A stretch of DNA of 64,000 nt from Dasypus novemcinctus (Eukaryota > Chordata > Mammalia > Cingulata > Dasypodidae). Numbering within the stretch: position 1 is the first letter of the stretch; every line of letters starts with the position of its first letter. Under the pieces are notes generated by a model. That model was not told the DNA's origin. It saw only the letters and a list, made by a program, of their open reading frames with translations, and ran no database searches. Below, in pieces: positions 21,613-31,767 of this stretch. The stretch spans positions 1,364,001 through 1,428,000 of the forward strand of contig NC_080699.1 in NCBI RefSeq assembly GCF_030445035.2, written 5' to 3'. A program made the position numbers and the translations under genes.

Positions 21613-21818
21613 CAGGGGTTCCTAACCTTTTTGTTCCATGGACCCCTTTGCCAGAAAGTGGAAACCATGGACCCCTTACTAAGTCCACACTATCCTGTGT
21701 ATTATTTAATAAATAGATCACAACTGCACCAAGTCCCGACAAGAATAATGTTATTTTGAATTTTCAATTCAAGCTCACGGACCCCATGAAATCTTTCCAA
21801 GGGGCCCATAGACCCCTG
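21613..21818 (-). mobile_element. hAT-type MITE, internally deleted copy
   Basis: It begins CAGGGGTTCCTAACC and ends GACCCCTG, giving imperfect terminal inverted repeats. Its reverse complement aligns over both ends with 46977-47462 (GTCCGTGAGCTTGAATTGAA, ATTATTCTTGTC, GTGTGGACTTAGT, TGGCAAAGGGGTCC), but lacks about 270 bp of the middle. Flanks CTTAGGG and GTTAAGG are a weak target duplication. Confidence 0.75.
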
Positions 21819-22429
21819 GTTAAGGCATCTGATTAGGGTGCAGTTTACCCAGATGCTCGAGTTCTATTTCGTGGTGTTCTAGTGACAGGAGGCTGCCTCT
21901 TGCTGTGTTCTCTGGTTCTTGGTTCAGCCTGTCCTGTGTCTTTAGGGTTGTCCCTGTGAGTTGCTCAAATCTGGCCCTGGGCCCAGTGAGGGGTTGCAGC
22001 CCCACTTCCTAGGGCCTTGGGGAGGGGCTGCCAAGGCGGGAAAAGCCCCTCTCACTTAGTTTTAATGTCCTCACTGCACTTCCCTCTCCTGCCAGCAGAC
22101 GGCGCCTCTGGCGGCCCCATTGGCTCCGTGCCCGTGGGCTTGTGTTTCCCGCAGCGAGGACCAGTCCGGCGTGGAGGGGATCCCGCTGGCGGCCGAGCGC
22201 CTGGCGCTTCCCCACGCTGGGCTGGCGGCGCCCGCCTCCCCTGGAGGAATGAGTGCCACTTCCCTCTGCGGCCTCGACGGTCAGTCAGGGGTGGCAGAGA
22301 GGGAGGTGGAGAGGGCGGCTCTCTCCAGCCTCGCCGGCTCCAAGGTGAACAGCTCCTGGGCGCAGCTGGCCAGGCGTGCGGCGACAGCGGCCGGCGCGTG
22401 GACCGGGGGCCCGTAGTCGTTCCCTCTCC
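21819..22429. other. Unassigned, GC-rich from 22000
   Basis: No gene is seen. The 22017-22430 stretch is GC-rich and open on both strands without any motif. The repeated openness is compositional. Confidence 0.5.
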
Positions 22430-22735
22430 ACAGGCCACCAGTGGGTTAGAGCAGGATGTAACGTCCAGCATCTGTCCCTGCAACAGCATTAGGACAACTC
22501 CAAGTCCAGACAACGCCCCCATCTCTCCTCCCCTCCCCCTGCCCCCAGCAACTCCCGTGGCCGCAGTTTCTTCCGTCGCTAGAATCACAATGATGCAGTG
22601 AATGTGCCACACTGATGAAAGAGGGTGTTGATGTGGGAGGAGTGGGGCGCGGGGTATATGGGACCTCTTATATTTTTTAATGTAAAATTTTGTGTGATCT
22701 ATATATCTTTTTTAAAAAAAGACAATAAAAATTTT
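22430..22735 (+). mobile_element. Twin-primed (inverted) L1 3' end
   Basis: Positions 22430-22585 are the L1 3' UTR in minus orientation (reverse complement reads GTTGTCTGGACTTGGAGTTG and CAGGGACAGATGCTGGACG). Positions 22590-22735 are the next part in plus orientation (GATGTGGGAGGAGTGGGGCG, CTCTTATATTTTTTAATG), ending in an A-rich tail. About 70 bp present in the intact copy at 37.9 kb is missing at the junction. This inverted-5'-segment layout is the signature of twin priming. Confidence 0.75.
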
Positions 22736-22754
22736 GATTTAAAAAAACTGATCA

Positions 22755-22980
22755 TCTGGATGGAACGTGGGAGAGTGTGGGCTATAATGTGGACCATTGA
22801 CTAGGGGTGCAGTGATGCTCAGAGATGTACTTACCAGGTGCAATGGATGTGTCACGATGATGGGAGCGAGTGTTGCTGTGGGGGGAGTGGGGGGTGGGGG
22901 CGGTGGGGTTAAATGGGACCTCATTTTTTTTAATGTAATTTTTTAAAATAAATAAATAATTTTAAAAAAACAATTAAAAA
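22755..22980 (+). mobile_element. Very short L1 3' insertion with target duplication
   Basis: The insert (CTGGATGGAACGTGGGAGAG to an A-rich tail) matches 37866-38060. The flanks AAAAACTGATCAT at 22742-22754 and 22981-22993 are a 13-bp direct repeat. It landed in the poly(A) tail of the twin-primed element next to it. Confidence 0.85.
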
Positions 22981-22993
22981 AAAAACTGATCAT

Positions 22994-23430
22994 GAAGTAA
23001 GAAAAAAAAATGGGCCAGCCTTAGGCCGTGCCCCTCTCTCCCCGCTTTCCTGGGGAGGTGGGTACTGGGGCCCCTCTGTCTATATCCACCACCCAGAGGC
23101 CCAAGAATTCAAAAGTGTCTCTAGGGTGGGGGAGGGGCTGGCAGTTGCAGCTGCAGCTTTTAACTCACAATTCTGCTTTCACGGTTCTTTTCCCTTGGTC
23201 CCCTCTCTTCTGGGTGTGTCCAACCTTCCTCTGGTGTCCTAAACCCTGAAGATTTTTTTCCCAGGCTGTTTTTGCTATTTTTCTGGGAGAGGAGAAAGTC
23301 CTGTGTCTTTCTAGCCTTCCCAGAAGTCGTACCTGTCTTTCTGACAGCATCCGTTCCTTCACGAAGCACTGTAAACGGAGCCAGGGAACAAGGGACAGCG
23401 GCTCTGCGGAGAACAGATGTCCAGCTATAA
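22994..23430. other. Unassigned intergenic sequence
   Basis: Mixed-composition DNA with no recognisable gene. Minus-strand frames (110 and 65 codons) have no motif. Confidence 0.5.
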
Positions 23431-23945
23431 TCTGATGTGGCCACTCCCTTTAAATCGTATAAACTTGCCTGCTGCTCTCCAGTTTGGGGCAAACATTCCT
23501 TCAGTGAAGTGAGGGGTCACCAGCTGAGGCGCGATGACTTGCACTCCCATTGGACAGCGCTGGTTCTTGGTCAGCGCTCCAGGGCCCTTGGTGTCTCTTC
23601 AAGGTGTTCCTTCCATTTAGGCTGGCCTCTGGACCGCTGGAGTCCTGTACAGAAGTGGGAAGCCCGATGGGGAGCGGCCAGAAGCTGGAGCTCGTGGAAC
23701 CAGGACGGAAGGGAGATGCAGCCGTGTGCCACGGGGCAGGAAAGAAAGATGCAGCCGTGTGCCACGGGGCAGGAAAGCCAAGGGCCATGACCCTGCGGCA
23801 GCCAGCCCTGGAGTGCCACCGTCTCCGGGAGAAAGCGTGGGCTTGCTGATTTTGGACTTCTCCTAGCTTCAAAATCATAAGTCAATAAATTTCTGTTGTT
23901 CAAACCAACCCATTGTGTGGTGTTTGCTTTAGCAGCCAGGAAACT
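23430..23945 (+). repeat. LTR-like repeat, 3' portion
   Basis: The end reads AATAAATTTCTGTTGTTC, CTTTAGCAGCCAGGAAACTA and AAACA. This AATAAA-to-end layout is that of MaLR/ERVL-like LTRs, and the GGAAACTAAAACA finish resembles the reverse complement of 34701 onward. It may be the far end of the unit that starts at 20873, pushed apart by later insertions. Confidence 0.45.
23714..23779 (+). repeat. 33-bp direct repeat, two copies
   Basis: AGATGCAGCCGTGTGCCACG with GGGCAGGAAAG occurs at 23714 and 23747 almost unchanged. The period of 33 keeps frame in the overlapping open frames. Confidence 0.9.
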
Positions 23946-24119
23946 AAAACACCAGCAAACACCGTCTTGGCTTTGGTTGCCTAATCCTCTTCCTTGGGAA
24001 TGTTTGCATCTGTTTTGGCTCTTGGTTCAGGTATTTATATAACCTTATCCCACGTGAGCTAGAAGAGTCAGATTGCAAACCAGAGTAGAGAGAGGCTTAC
24101 TGAATATATGAAGAATTGC

Positions 24120-24850
24120 AAGTCGGTAAGGAAAAGAAAACAGTTCACTAAAGAAAAGTAGTCAAAAGATATAAACAGACAGTTACCCGACAAGGAAACC
24201 AAATGGCCACTAAGAATCTGGAAATGCAACTAGTGATCGGGGACATGCCAATGAAACAGCAAAACGGTACCATTTCACACCCATTAGTTAAAATCTGAAA
24301 TACCAAGAATTGGTGAGGATGGGAGGGGAAGGGAACTCTCACACATTGGTGGTGAGGATATAAACCAGTACAACTCTCTGGAGAGAATTTGGCAATGTCT
24401 GGTAAAATTGAGACTCTTCAAACTCTGTGATCCAGCAGTTCCCCTGCCATGGAGCCGCACATGAAGGTGCTTCCCTGCAGCAAGCCTGAACAGTGAGTAC
24501 ATTGGAAACAGCACACGTATCCATCGCAGAAGAACAGATAAACAGGAGGAACTACCATGTAGTAATCAAAGTGAATTGAATGTCAATATGCACCAGCATG
24601 CACGTAACTCTAACTCACACAGTTGCATGAAAAAAGCTTGGAGTAGAATTTTATTTATAGCTTTAAAACTTTTATATAAAAATGTCACAAAAGTAACGTT
24701 CTCAGTGTATGTTGATAACACATCACAGAAGTGTGGAAACACGGAGAGGAGACTCCGGACGAGGGAAGCGGGGTCCTCGCCAGGGCAGGATGAGCGCGAC
24801 GGGCACCGAGAGCTCCCCTAACTCTGTGAAGGTCTTTCTAAAAATTTAAA
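24120..24850 (+). mobile_element. Old L1 3' end
   Basis: Decayed L1 text: AACCAAATGGCCACTAAGAA, CATTTCACACCCATTAG, TGAGGATATAAACCAGTACA, TTGGCAATGTCTGGTAAA. This follows the order of the ORF2 C-terminal end in plus orientation. Stops occur throughout. Confidence 0.65.
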
Positions 24851-27800
24851 AAAGGATCAAGAAGAGCAAAGCGTTGGCCTGCTAAGTCCCACGGCGACTC
24901 TGCGGGTTACCGTGTGTCCCTCCTCGACGCCCGCAGGCCCCGGAGGCTCCGCGCTGGCCCCGGCCGCCACTTGGTGCTGGGGGTACCTGCCCCCTCCCTC
25001 CCGCAGGGCCTCCCGGGAGCCCAGGGCGCCTCCCTGCTCGGGCGGGGGGCTTTCGTGCTTGCCCCCACCCTGCTCCCTGCTGTGCACACATTTCCAGGGG
25101 GACCCTGTCCTGTCTAAGGAGTCGAGATGCTTGCCGTGGCCTTCTTGGGACCTTCGTGTGTTAAAAACTATACCGAAAAGAAGTGGAAAGAAGTGGAAAG
25201 ACAAGTATCAGAGACGCGAGGATTGAGAAGAAAGAGGCCAAAAAGTGTGAAAACCTCCCTGGGGAGTGCCCGTGGCCCTGGCCAGCGTCTGCAGCGGCGC
25301 CCGGCCTGTCGTCCTCCCGCTGGCCGGCTGGCCGGTGACAGGCCTCTTGGCGGACACTCTGCCTCTTCGCGGCCCGCCTTCCATGCTGCCCGCCACGAGC
25401 CCAGGACGACGCGCCCCGGCCTGTGGGCTCGGCCTTGCCTTGCTCCTCTCATCTTGCTGGAACGTTCCCTCGTCCTGCAGGCTTCCACCGGCCGGCTCGG
25501 GTTCCTGCATTTCCGGGAGCACGCTCCACCACCCCGGGCAGGTCTCGTGGCTGCCGTGGGGCTGCTCTGAGCTGGGTCCCGGCCGTGGGCGCTGGGTGCT
25601 GCTGTGCCCATGTGCAGTCAGCTGCCCCTGGAGGGGCAGGAAGTCAGCACTCCTTCTGCCACCGCGAGTCCCTGTGGCAGCGCGTGGCAGCCCCGTGGCC
25701 TGCTGCTCCATGGGTCCCCAGCTGGCTCATGACCAGCCAGGGCGCTGCACTGAAGCCTGCACGTGGCCAGAGAAGGTCCTCCAGGCCGGCGCCCCACGCC
25801 GTGCAGGGGACACGGTCTCCACGCCTGGGCCCTCGGCCTTGCCACGCTCCGTGGTCACTGTGGGTGCATGTCCAGCAGCCGCGATCGTGGTGTGTCCTCA
25901 CCACGAGGGCCGGCACCTGGTCCCTCCCGGAGAGCTCAGAACCAGAAGAGGGAGGCTGACCGCTGCGGCGGCGTGAGGCTGGACATGTGCAGTCGGACTG
26001 GAAGCCAGGCCGGGAGAGGGGCAGGGGTCCCAGGGCAGGGCCCGCGCGGGGCACTGGCTCCCAGCACCCACGGCCTCCTCCGTCCCAGGCTGAGCTGCCT
26101 CGGCCGTCGCCGTCACCTTTGAACTCTGACCTCGGGGCTCCTGAGTGTGTGGGGCCGTGTCACAGCAGCAGGAGCCGAGCACACAAGTGTGTAAGTGGCT
26201 GGGGGCGGCTTCGTGCTCGAACCCCTCCTCCCACCTTTCTTCGTCCAGCAATGCCCAGCGCTGACTTCAGATCTGCTTTGTAACGACCCCCACCCGATGG
26301 CCAAGATGGACCATTTGAACATTTACAAGTCTGCTGGTTTTCAATGATTCGTTTCATTTTTCTAGGCTACTTTAGTACGAGTCTCTGTGAAACCTCTAGG
26401 TGAGTGTGCTAATTTTAACCTTAGCCAGAAGTTGGTCTATTGCTTATAACCTGTGCCTTCCCTTCCGATACAGCGTTCTGAGGAAGACAAAGAGGAAGCC
26501 TGTGTTTTCATTCTGCCCACCAACCCGCGCCTTTTTTAAACTCTCCTGGAAACGCAGGATCTGTGCCCTGGTTCCTCTGGGGCTCTGCCGGACCCACGGG
26601 GCAGGGGGTGCCCACCCTACAACCGCCCTGTCGCCGCCACTTCCCGGCCCTCCCGGCCTGCAGGTGCACGACCCGCCGGCCTCCCGCGCGCTCGGCGCAG
26701 AACGCCTCGTTCCCAGGCAGGACGCAGCTCCGCGGGAGGTCGGCCACCCGGGCCTCCGCGTCTTTTCGAGGGTTCTGGGAAATGGGAAAACGCGTAACCG
26801 AGGGCGTCCTTCCGAAGGCTGTCCAGAGCAACCCAAACACCAACGTTCTGGGAGGAAGGGGCCTGCCGAAGCCCGAGTCCCAGCAAGCTTGACCGTGTCA
26901 GGAAGTGGCTGCTGGCCGCGCTGCGGCTCCCCACGGGGCCGCGGAGCACTGAGGCCCGCACCCAATGATGTCAGGGCCGAGGCGGCTCGTTGGCCGCAGA
27001 AGCCGCCCTGGGGAAGCCGCTCTGCCTCTCCCTGGGCCAGGAGGTGGCTCTGGGCGGTGGGCGGCCCCTGGGCACGCCCTGGACTCCGCGCCGTGGCCAT
27101 TGACGTCCAGAGTGTCACCACCCCGGGTGTCACACCCTCTGAGCCCCAGGGAGAGCCCCCGGGGGCGTGGGGAAGGCGGAGAGTGGACGGCCCTGCCTCC
27201 CACCTAGCCCGTGGAGCTGCTGCCCTGCGCCCACCCACGAGCTCCAGGGAGGGACGGACGATGCCCAGAGGCGGCGGGGTGTCAGCCGCACCCCACCTTC
27301 TCGGAAATGCCGCCACTCCTCAGGGCTTGAGGGGAGTCACCGGGTGCTACTGAGCAAGGAAATGCCCGAGGAGCCTTCGGGGGCCTCAGGGGCTCCTGGG
27401 AAGAGCGGGAAGAACAGGACAGAGAGAATACAGCCATGACTTTAAGGACAAGGATATTTTCTTAGTGAAAAACTAGAAAACCTTTCAGATGTCATAGAGA
27501 CTGAGTGGAAGTGGAACACGGCAGAGGGAGCTGCCAGCTGTGTCAGAGCAGGTCCCACGCCTCCTCTCGTGACCACAGAGGACGCTCACCCAGCATCAGC
27601 AGGTTCAGAAGCTGCTGGAGCAGAAGGGTGACGCATAGGAAGAAGCCTAAGAATGTGATTAACAGCTTTTTAAAAGGCTTGGATAAATTAAATAGTGGAG
27701 AAAATTATGGAGAGAAGAATTTGCAAAGCTGGGGCTCCCTGAAGGTCTCAGGATGGATTTCTGGGCACACTCCTCAGGAGTGGCTGAATGTTAAGGCTCT

Positions 27801-28103
27801 ATTCAACCACAGCCCCCTCCTCGCTAGGTCCAAGCCAGCCCCGGTCCCCGCAGCTCTTGGCAGAACGGGTCGCATCTCCGGGAAGCGCCGTCTCCAGGGG
27901 CTTCCAGGCCCCGCGCTCTTCTCCACCCCCCTTTTCTCGGCCTCCTACTCACCTCTCTGGCCTCGTGACCTGCTGACTCGCATCTAGAGCCTTCCATGAT
28001 GACGTCGTCTAGTCGCACGGCTTTAAGGCCCCTAAACGCTGACGACATCCCCTGAACTCCAGGATGTATGAGACCACCGGCCAGGCGTGACCATGAGCAC
28101 GTC
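24851..28103. other. Long GC-rich intergenic block, no supported gene
   Basis: Open frames up to 317 codons (26400-27353, plus) and 290 codons (27316-26444, minus) overlap each other. Their peptides are rich in Pro, Gly, Arg and Ala and lack any recognisable fold. There is no start context, conserved motif or convincing splice pattern. From 27430 to 28080 the base composition is more ordinary but still without a gene or repeat I can name. Confidence 0.6.
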
Positions 28104-28418
28104 CAGGGGACGCCCCCTCGGGAGGGTCCAGCTGCCCGCCTGCCCGGCGAGGGGACGCCCCCTCGGGAGGGTCCAGCTGCCCGCCTGCCCGGCGAGGGGA
28201 CGCCCCCTCGGGAGGGTCCAGCTGCCCGCCGCCCAGCGAGGGGACGCCCCCTCGGGAGGGTCCAGCTGCCCGCCTGCCCGGCGAGGGGACGCCCCCTCGG
28301 GAGGGTCCAGCTGCCCGCCGCCCGGCGAGGGGACGCCCCCTCGGGAGGGTCCAGCTGCCCGCCGCCCGGCGAGGGGACGCCCCCTCGGGAGGGTCCAGCT
28401 GCCCACCGCCCGGCGAGC
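28104..28418 (+). repeat. 44-45-bp minisatellite, seven copies
   Basis: Units beginning GGGGACGCCCCCTCGGGAGG start at 28106, 28151, 28196, 28240, 28285, 28329 and 28373. Long units carry GCCTGCCCGG and short ones GCCGCCCGG or GCCCAG, a one-base difference. The 45-bp units keep frame, so both strands appear open (minus-strand LDPPEGASPRRA repeats). Confidence 0.95.
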
Positions 28419-28743
28419 CGGCTCCATCCGCAGCCTTTCTCCTCCTGGCTGATGACAAATCTACCCTTGCAGTAGCTCAGGACCAAAACCTGGGCGTTGC
28501 CCCGGCCTCGTTGTCCCACTCTGGTCCACTCCTGGGAACTCGCTGGCTCTGGATTCAAGACCGACAGAGCATCTGGCCACCTCTACCGCCTCCACCGCCG
28601 CCAGCCCGGCCCGGGCCATCCTCCTCCTCTCCTGATCACACGACCTCCTCCCACCGGCCTCGCTGCCCGTAGCCACCGCCCCGCTGCCCGGTCTCAGCAC
28701 AGCAGCCGGGGCGATGCTTGGACTTTTGTTTAATTCTTTTAAA
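28419..28743. other. Unassigned GC-rich sequence
   Basis: No gene or repeat recognised between the minisatellite and the L1 tail. Local open frames on both strands lack motifs. Confidence 0.5.
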
Positions 28744-29150
28744 AGTTTTAAAGAAGCTTTAGATTACGTAAGTGACACATAAAAAATACAGGGGGTTTCC
28801 ATCTGCCCTGCCCCCCTCCCCCCTCCCCCAGTTTTCTGCATTAACAAGATCCTTCGTTAGTGAGGTCCATTTGTTACAATTGATGAACACATATTGAGGC
28901 ACTGCTACCAACAGTGGATATATAGTTTATACTTCGTACCACGCAATTTCATAGGTCTTGACAAAATGTATAACGGCCCGTGTCCATCATTGTAATGTCA
29001 TGTAGACAACTCCAAAGTCCTGAAAATCCTACGTATTCCACTTATTCTTCCCTCTCCCATCCCTCAGAACCTCCGGTGGCCGTTGCCTTTAACGAGGTCG
29101 TTTAACTAATCTGTGCCCATCTGTGTGTGTTTCTGGACATGGAGGAACAA
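28744..29150 (-). repeat. L1 3'-end-type repeat
   Basis: The copy has TTACAATTGATGAACACATA, TGAGGCACTGCTACC and TAGTTTATACTTCG, equivalent to 63900-63980 and to 290-480. Reading on the minus strand it is an L1 3' end. Confidence 0.6.
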
Positions 29151-30285
29151 ACGAGTCAGTAGCTGGAATTAGATGAAAGTGCCTGGGAGAACTTTTAGGA
29201 GTAATGGTTCCATAACTTGTTGAGCTACCTATTTTTTTTTAATTTGAAATATAAAGTTATTAAAAATTTTTAAAAAGAGAGAAATAATTCTCCTCTATCT
29301 ACATTGTAAGTTTGGATTTTCACATACTATAAACTGGGTCAGATTTTTGTAGTTGCATTCTTGTTCCTTTATCACTATTTCAGCTGTGAAAACTGGACTG
29401 GAGCCATCATTTTGCTTGATCGGTTTACTCAAAGAACCAGGTGTTTTGGGTCAACACCTGCTTAGAATGATGGCTTTCTGAATCACCTCATCCAACTTCC
29501 CAAGCTAAGCAGGTGCCCACAGGCCCGCTGTGACGCAGGTGCTGTCGTGAGAAGAGGACCCTGACTTGTTTCTTTAAGGCTGAAAACTGACCTGCCGCGT
29601 CCACAGGTGGTGAGAGGCCACGGAGCCTGGGGTGGGGTCTGCGGGGAGGGACGGCCAGGGTGTGGGGCCACGCAGGCTGGGGACCTCCAGGACGAGCAGC
29701 CCTTAGCTGCGAGCCCGGCCCCGCCCCCTCCTGCCCGGCGCATCCCGCCCCCCCACCTGGGTGGGGCCTGGTCACCCACCAACGTGCCGTCCCGTGTGAC
29801 CCCTCCTTGGGGCCAGTTCTGGCCGCCGAGCCCTGGCGTCTGGCAGGGCCGCCTCGTCCCTCAGCGCTCGGTCACTTCCCGACTGCGCGTCGCCGGCCCG
29901 TCACCTGCAAGCGCTGGGAGCTGCTCCGGGGCAGGCAGGGGACAGTGGAGGAGCTCGACAGAGCTGGTTCCTAGGATCTTACTCTCAGATTCCTCCTGCC
30001 CCAGCATTAGCTTCTCTTGTCCACCTGCTCGCATTTATTTAGCCATTTTTATTGGCTTTTTTCCGATTAAAAAAGTAACTCGTCCTCATGACTGGGAGTT
30101 GGGAAAGCGTTGCCAATTGCACGGTTAAAGTGAAATCCCTGCAGCATGCACTCCCGAAGGCCTGCTGTGCGGCCCCCCAGTTCCACAAGCATTTGCCGAT
30201 CACCTCCCTGCGCCCCTGGGGCCAGAGCGCAGTGCCCAAGCCCACCCTCGGCTCTGCCGCCCACCTCCACGAGGAGAGGAAGCGC
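29151..30285. other. Intergenic sequence, AT-rich then GC-rich
   Basis: AT-rich to about 29480, then GC-rich with overlapping open frames on both strands (to 173 codons at 29607-30128) that show no motif. No gene is supported. Confidence 0.5.
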
Positions 30286-30385
30286 GCTTGAGGCCTCATT
30301 TCATCCTTACAACCTCCCCACAGAGCACGTATTCTTAGTCCACAAAAGCGAACTGAGGCTCACAGATGTCTAAGTTTCCAGCCTG
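30286..30385 (-). repeat. MIR fragment
   Basis: CGAACTGAGGCTCACAGATG with the preceding CTTACAACCTCCCCACAGAG is the reverse complement of the MIR core (CTGTGAGCCTCAGTT). Confidence 0.5.
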
Positions 30386-30989
30386 TAGGTGCCTGCGCGG
30401 GCGGCAGCCGCTGCCTTACCAGGGCCCTCAAACAGTCAGCTCCGGAGGCCTCATCAGTTCAAGGGAGTGTGGGTTCCCAGCTCCCATAGTTACCTGAAAA
30501 ACGTTGTACCGGAAAGGGCAGGGAGGGCCATCCGGCCAGTAGCCGTGGCCGTGCCCTGTCAACCCCGGGGCTGTGGTTACAACACAGTCAGGCAAGCGTG
30601 GCTCAGGGCGTGTCCAGGGCGGGGGGCCGGGCGGTGCCTGCTCTGAGCCCCGGGCTGGGCGTGGGCCTGGCTGCGCCTGGTACCTGCGGCCGTGGGCAGC
30701 GGGCGGCTGCTGCCGCCACCTGACAAGCCTCCCCACCCGGTCCCCAGAAGCCTGTGCGGAGGTGCTGGTCAAGCAGGACGAGAGCGTGAGGGCTGAGCTG
30801 AGCGGGGAGAGCAGGCCACGTGGCGTCCACGGAGCAGAGGGAAGAGTGCTGGCCGCGGGCTGCGGGGAAGGCAGTGACCAAGCGGGCACCTTGGGACAGC
30901 TCCTTGGGCCCGACGCCTGCAGCAGAGGCCTCGAGGGCCGAGCCCCGGGCTCCTCCGCCAACGCGCGGTGCCAGCCCGCGGGCACGGAC
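30386..30989. other. Unassigned GC-rich sequence
   Basis: High GC and open in several frames of both strands, up to 248 codons on the minus strand at 31174-30428. No motif found. Confidence 0.5.
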
Positions 30990-31122
30990 GAGCGGGCAGG
31001 GCTTTGCCCTCCGCGGGGACGGAGCGGGCAGGGCTTTGCCCTCCGCGGGGACGGAGCGGGCAGGGCTTTGCCCTCCACGGGGACGGAGCAGGCAGGGCTT
31101 TGCCCTCCGCAGGGACGGGCAG
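30990..31122 (+). repeat. 32-bp minisatellite, four copies
   Basis: GCAGGGCTTTGCCCTCCGCG starts at 30996, 31028, 31060 and 31092. The 32-bp period shifts frame, so three plus frames are open. Confidence 0.95.
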
Positions 31123-31677
31123 CCGTGTCACCAGAACCCGAGGAGCAAGGGCTCCCCCAGCGCAGGAAAGCCACGAGGAGGGCGCTGGGAGCTTAGACAA
31201 ACAGACCGCAGGTGCAGGCGAGGCAGGGCGCCGCGGTGCGTTTCCACCTCATCACGGCCACCGCGGGGCGCTCCCGCCCCGACTTCACGAGGAGAACACG
31301 GGCTCGGCCACCCAGGGCCCGGTGGGCGCCATGGGCTGCCAGGCCCCCGACAGCGCTGAGGCCTCGGAGGGCAGAGACAAGCCGCGGGGAGGCGCGCAGT
31401 GCCGCGGGGACGGGCCACCGGGGCAGCCGGCACAGCCCCAGCGCTGCCCGCCGCTGGCCGTGCGGAGACGCTCAGGCACCTGCCCACACTGGGTCTTGAC
31501 CTCTCTGGCTCCCCCCACGGCCCAGGCCCGGCCAGTTTGTGCAGCTGCTCTGCTTGCCTAAAATGTCAGTGCCACCGCCTCCAGGAAACCTGCTCTGATG
31601 CACATGTCTTTTTATGCAAGGCCCGAGACTGGAGTAGGGTGGCCCTAAACCCAGGGGCTGGTGTCCTAATGAGAAAG
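31123..31677. other. Unassigned GC-rich sequence
   Basis: Continuation of the GC-rich block between two small tandem arrays. No gene or repeat recognised. Confidence 0.5.
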
Positions 31678-31767
31678 CCACGTGAGGACACGGACACGAC
31701 GGGGAGCACGCCACACAAGGACGCAGACATGACGGGGAGCATGCCACGTGAGGACACGGACATGTGC
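31678..31767 (+). repeat. 33-bp minisatellite, about 2.7 copies
   Basis: CCACGTGAGGACACGGACAC starts at 31678, with the related CCACACAAGGACGCAGACAT at 31711 and a partial third copy at 31744. Confidence 0.9.

Noticed and set aside
26400-27353. 317-codon plus frame and 290-codon minus frame in the same place
   Set aside because: Mutually overlapping, no motif, and in a GC-rich block where stop codons are rare by composition.
28104-28418. CRISPR-like repeat-spacer pattern
   Set aside because: Units are contiguous with no unique spacers, and the host is a mammal. The same holds for the other arrays.
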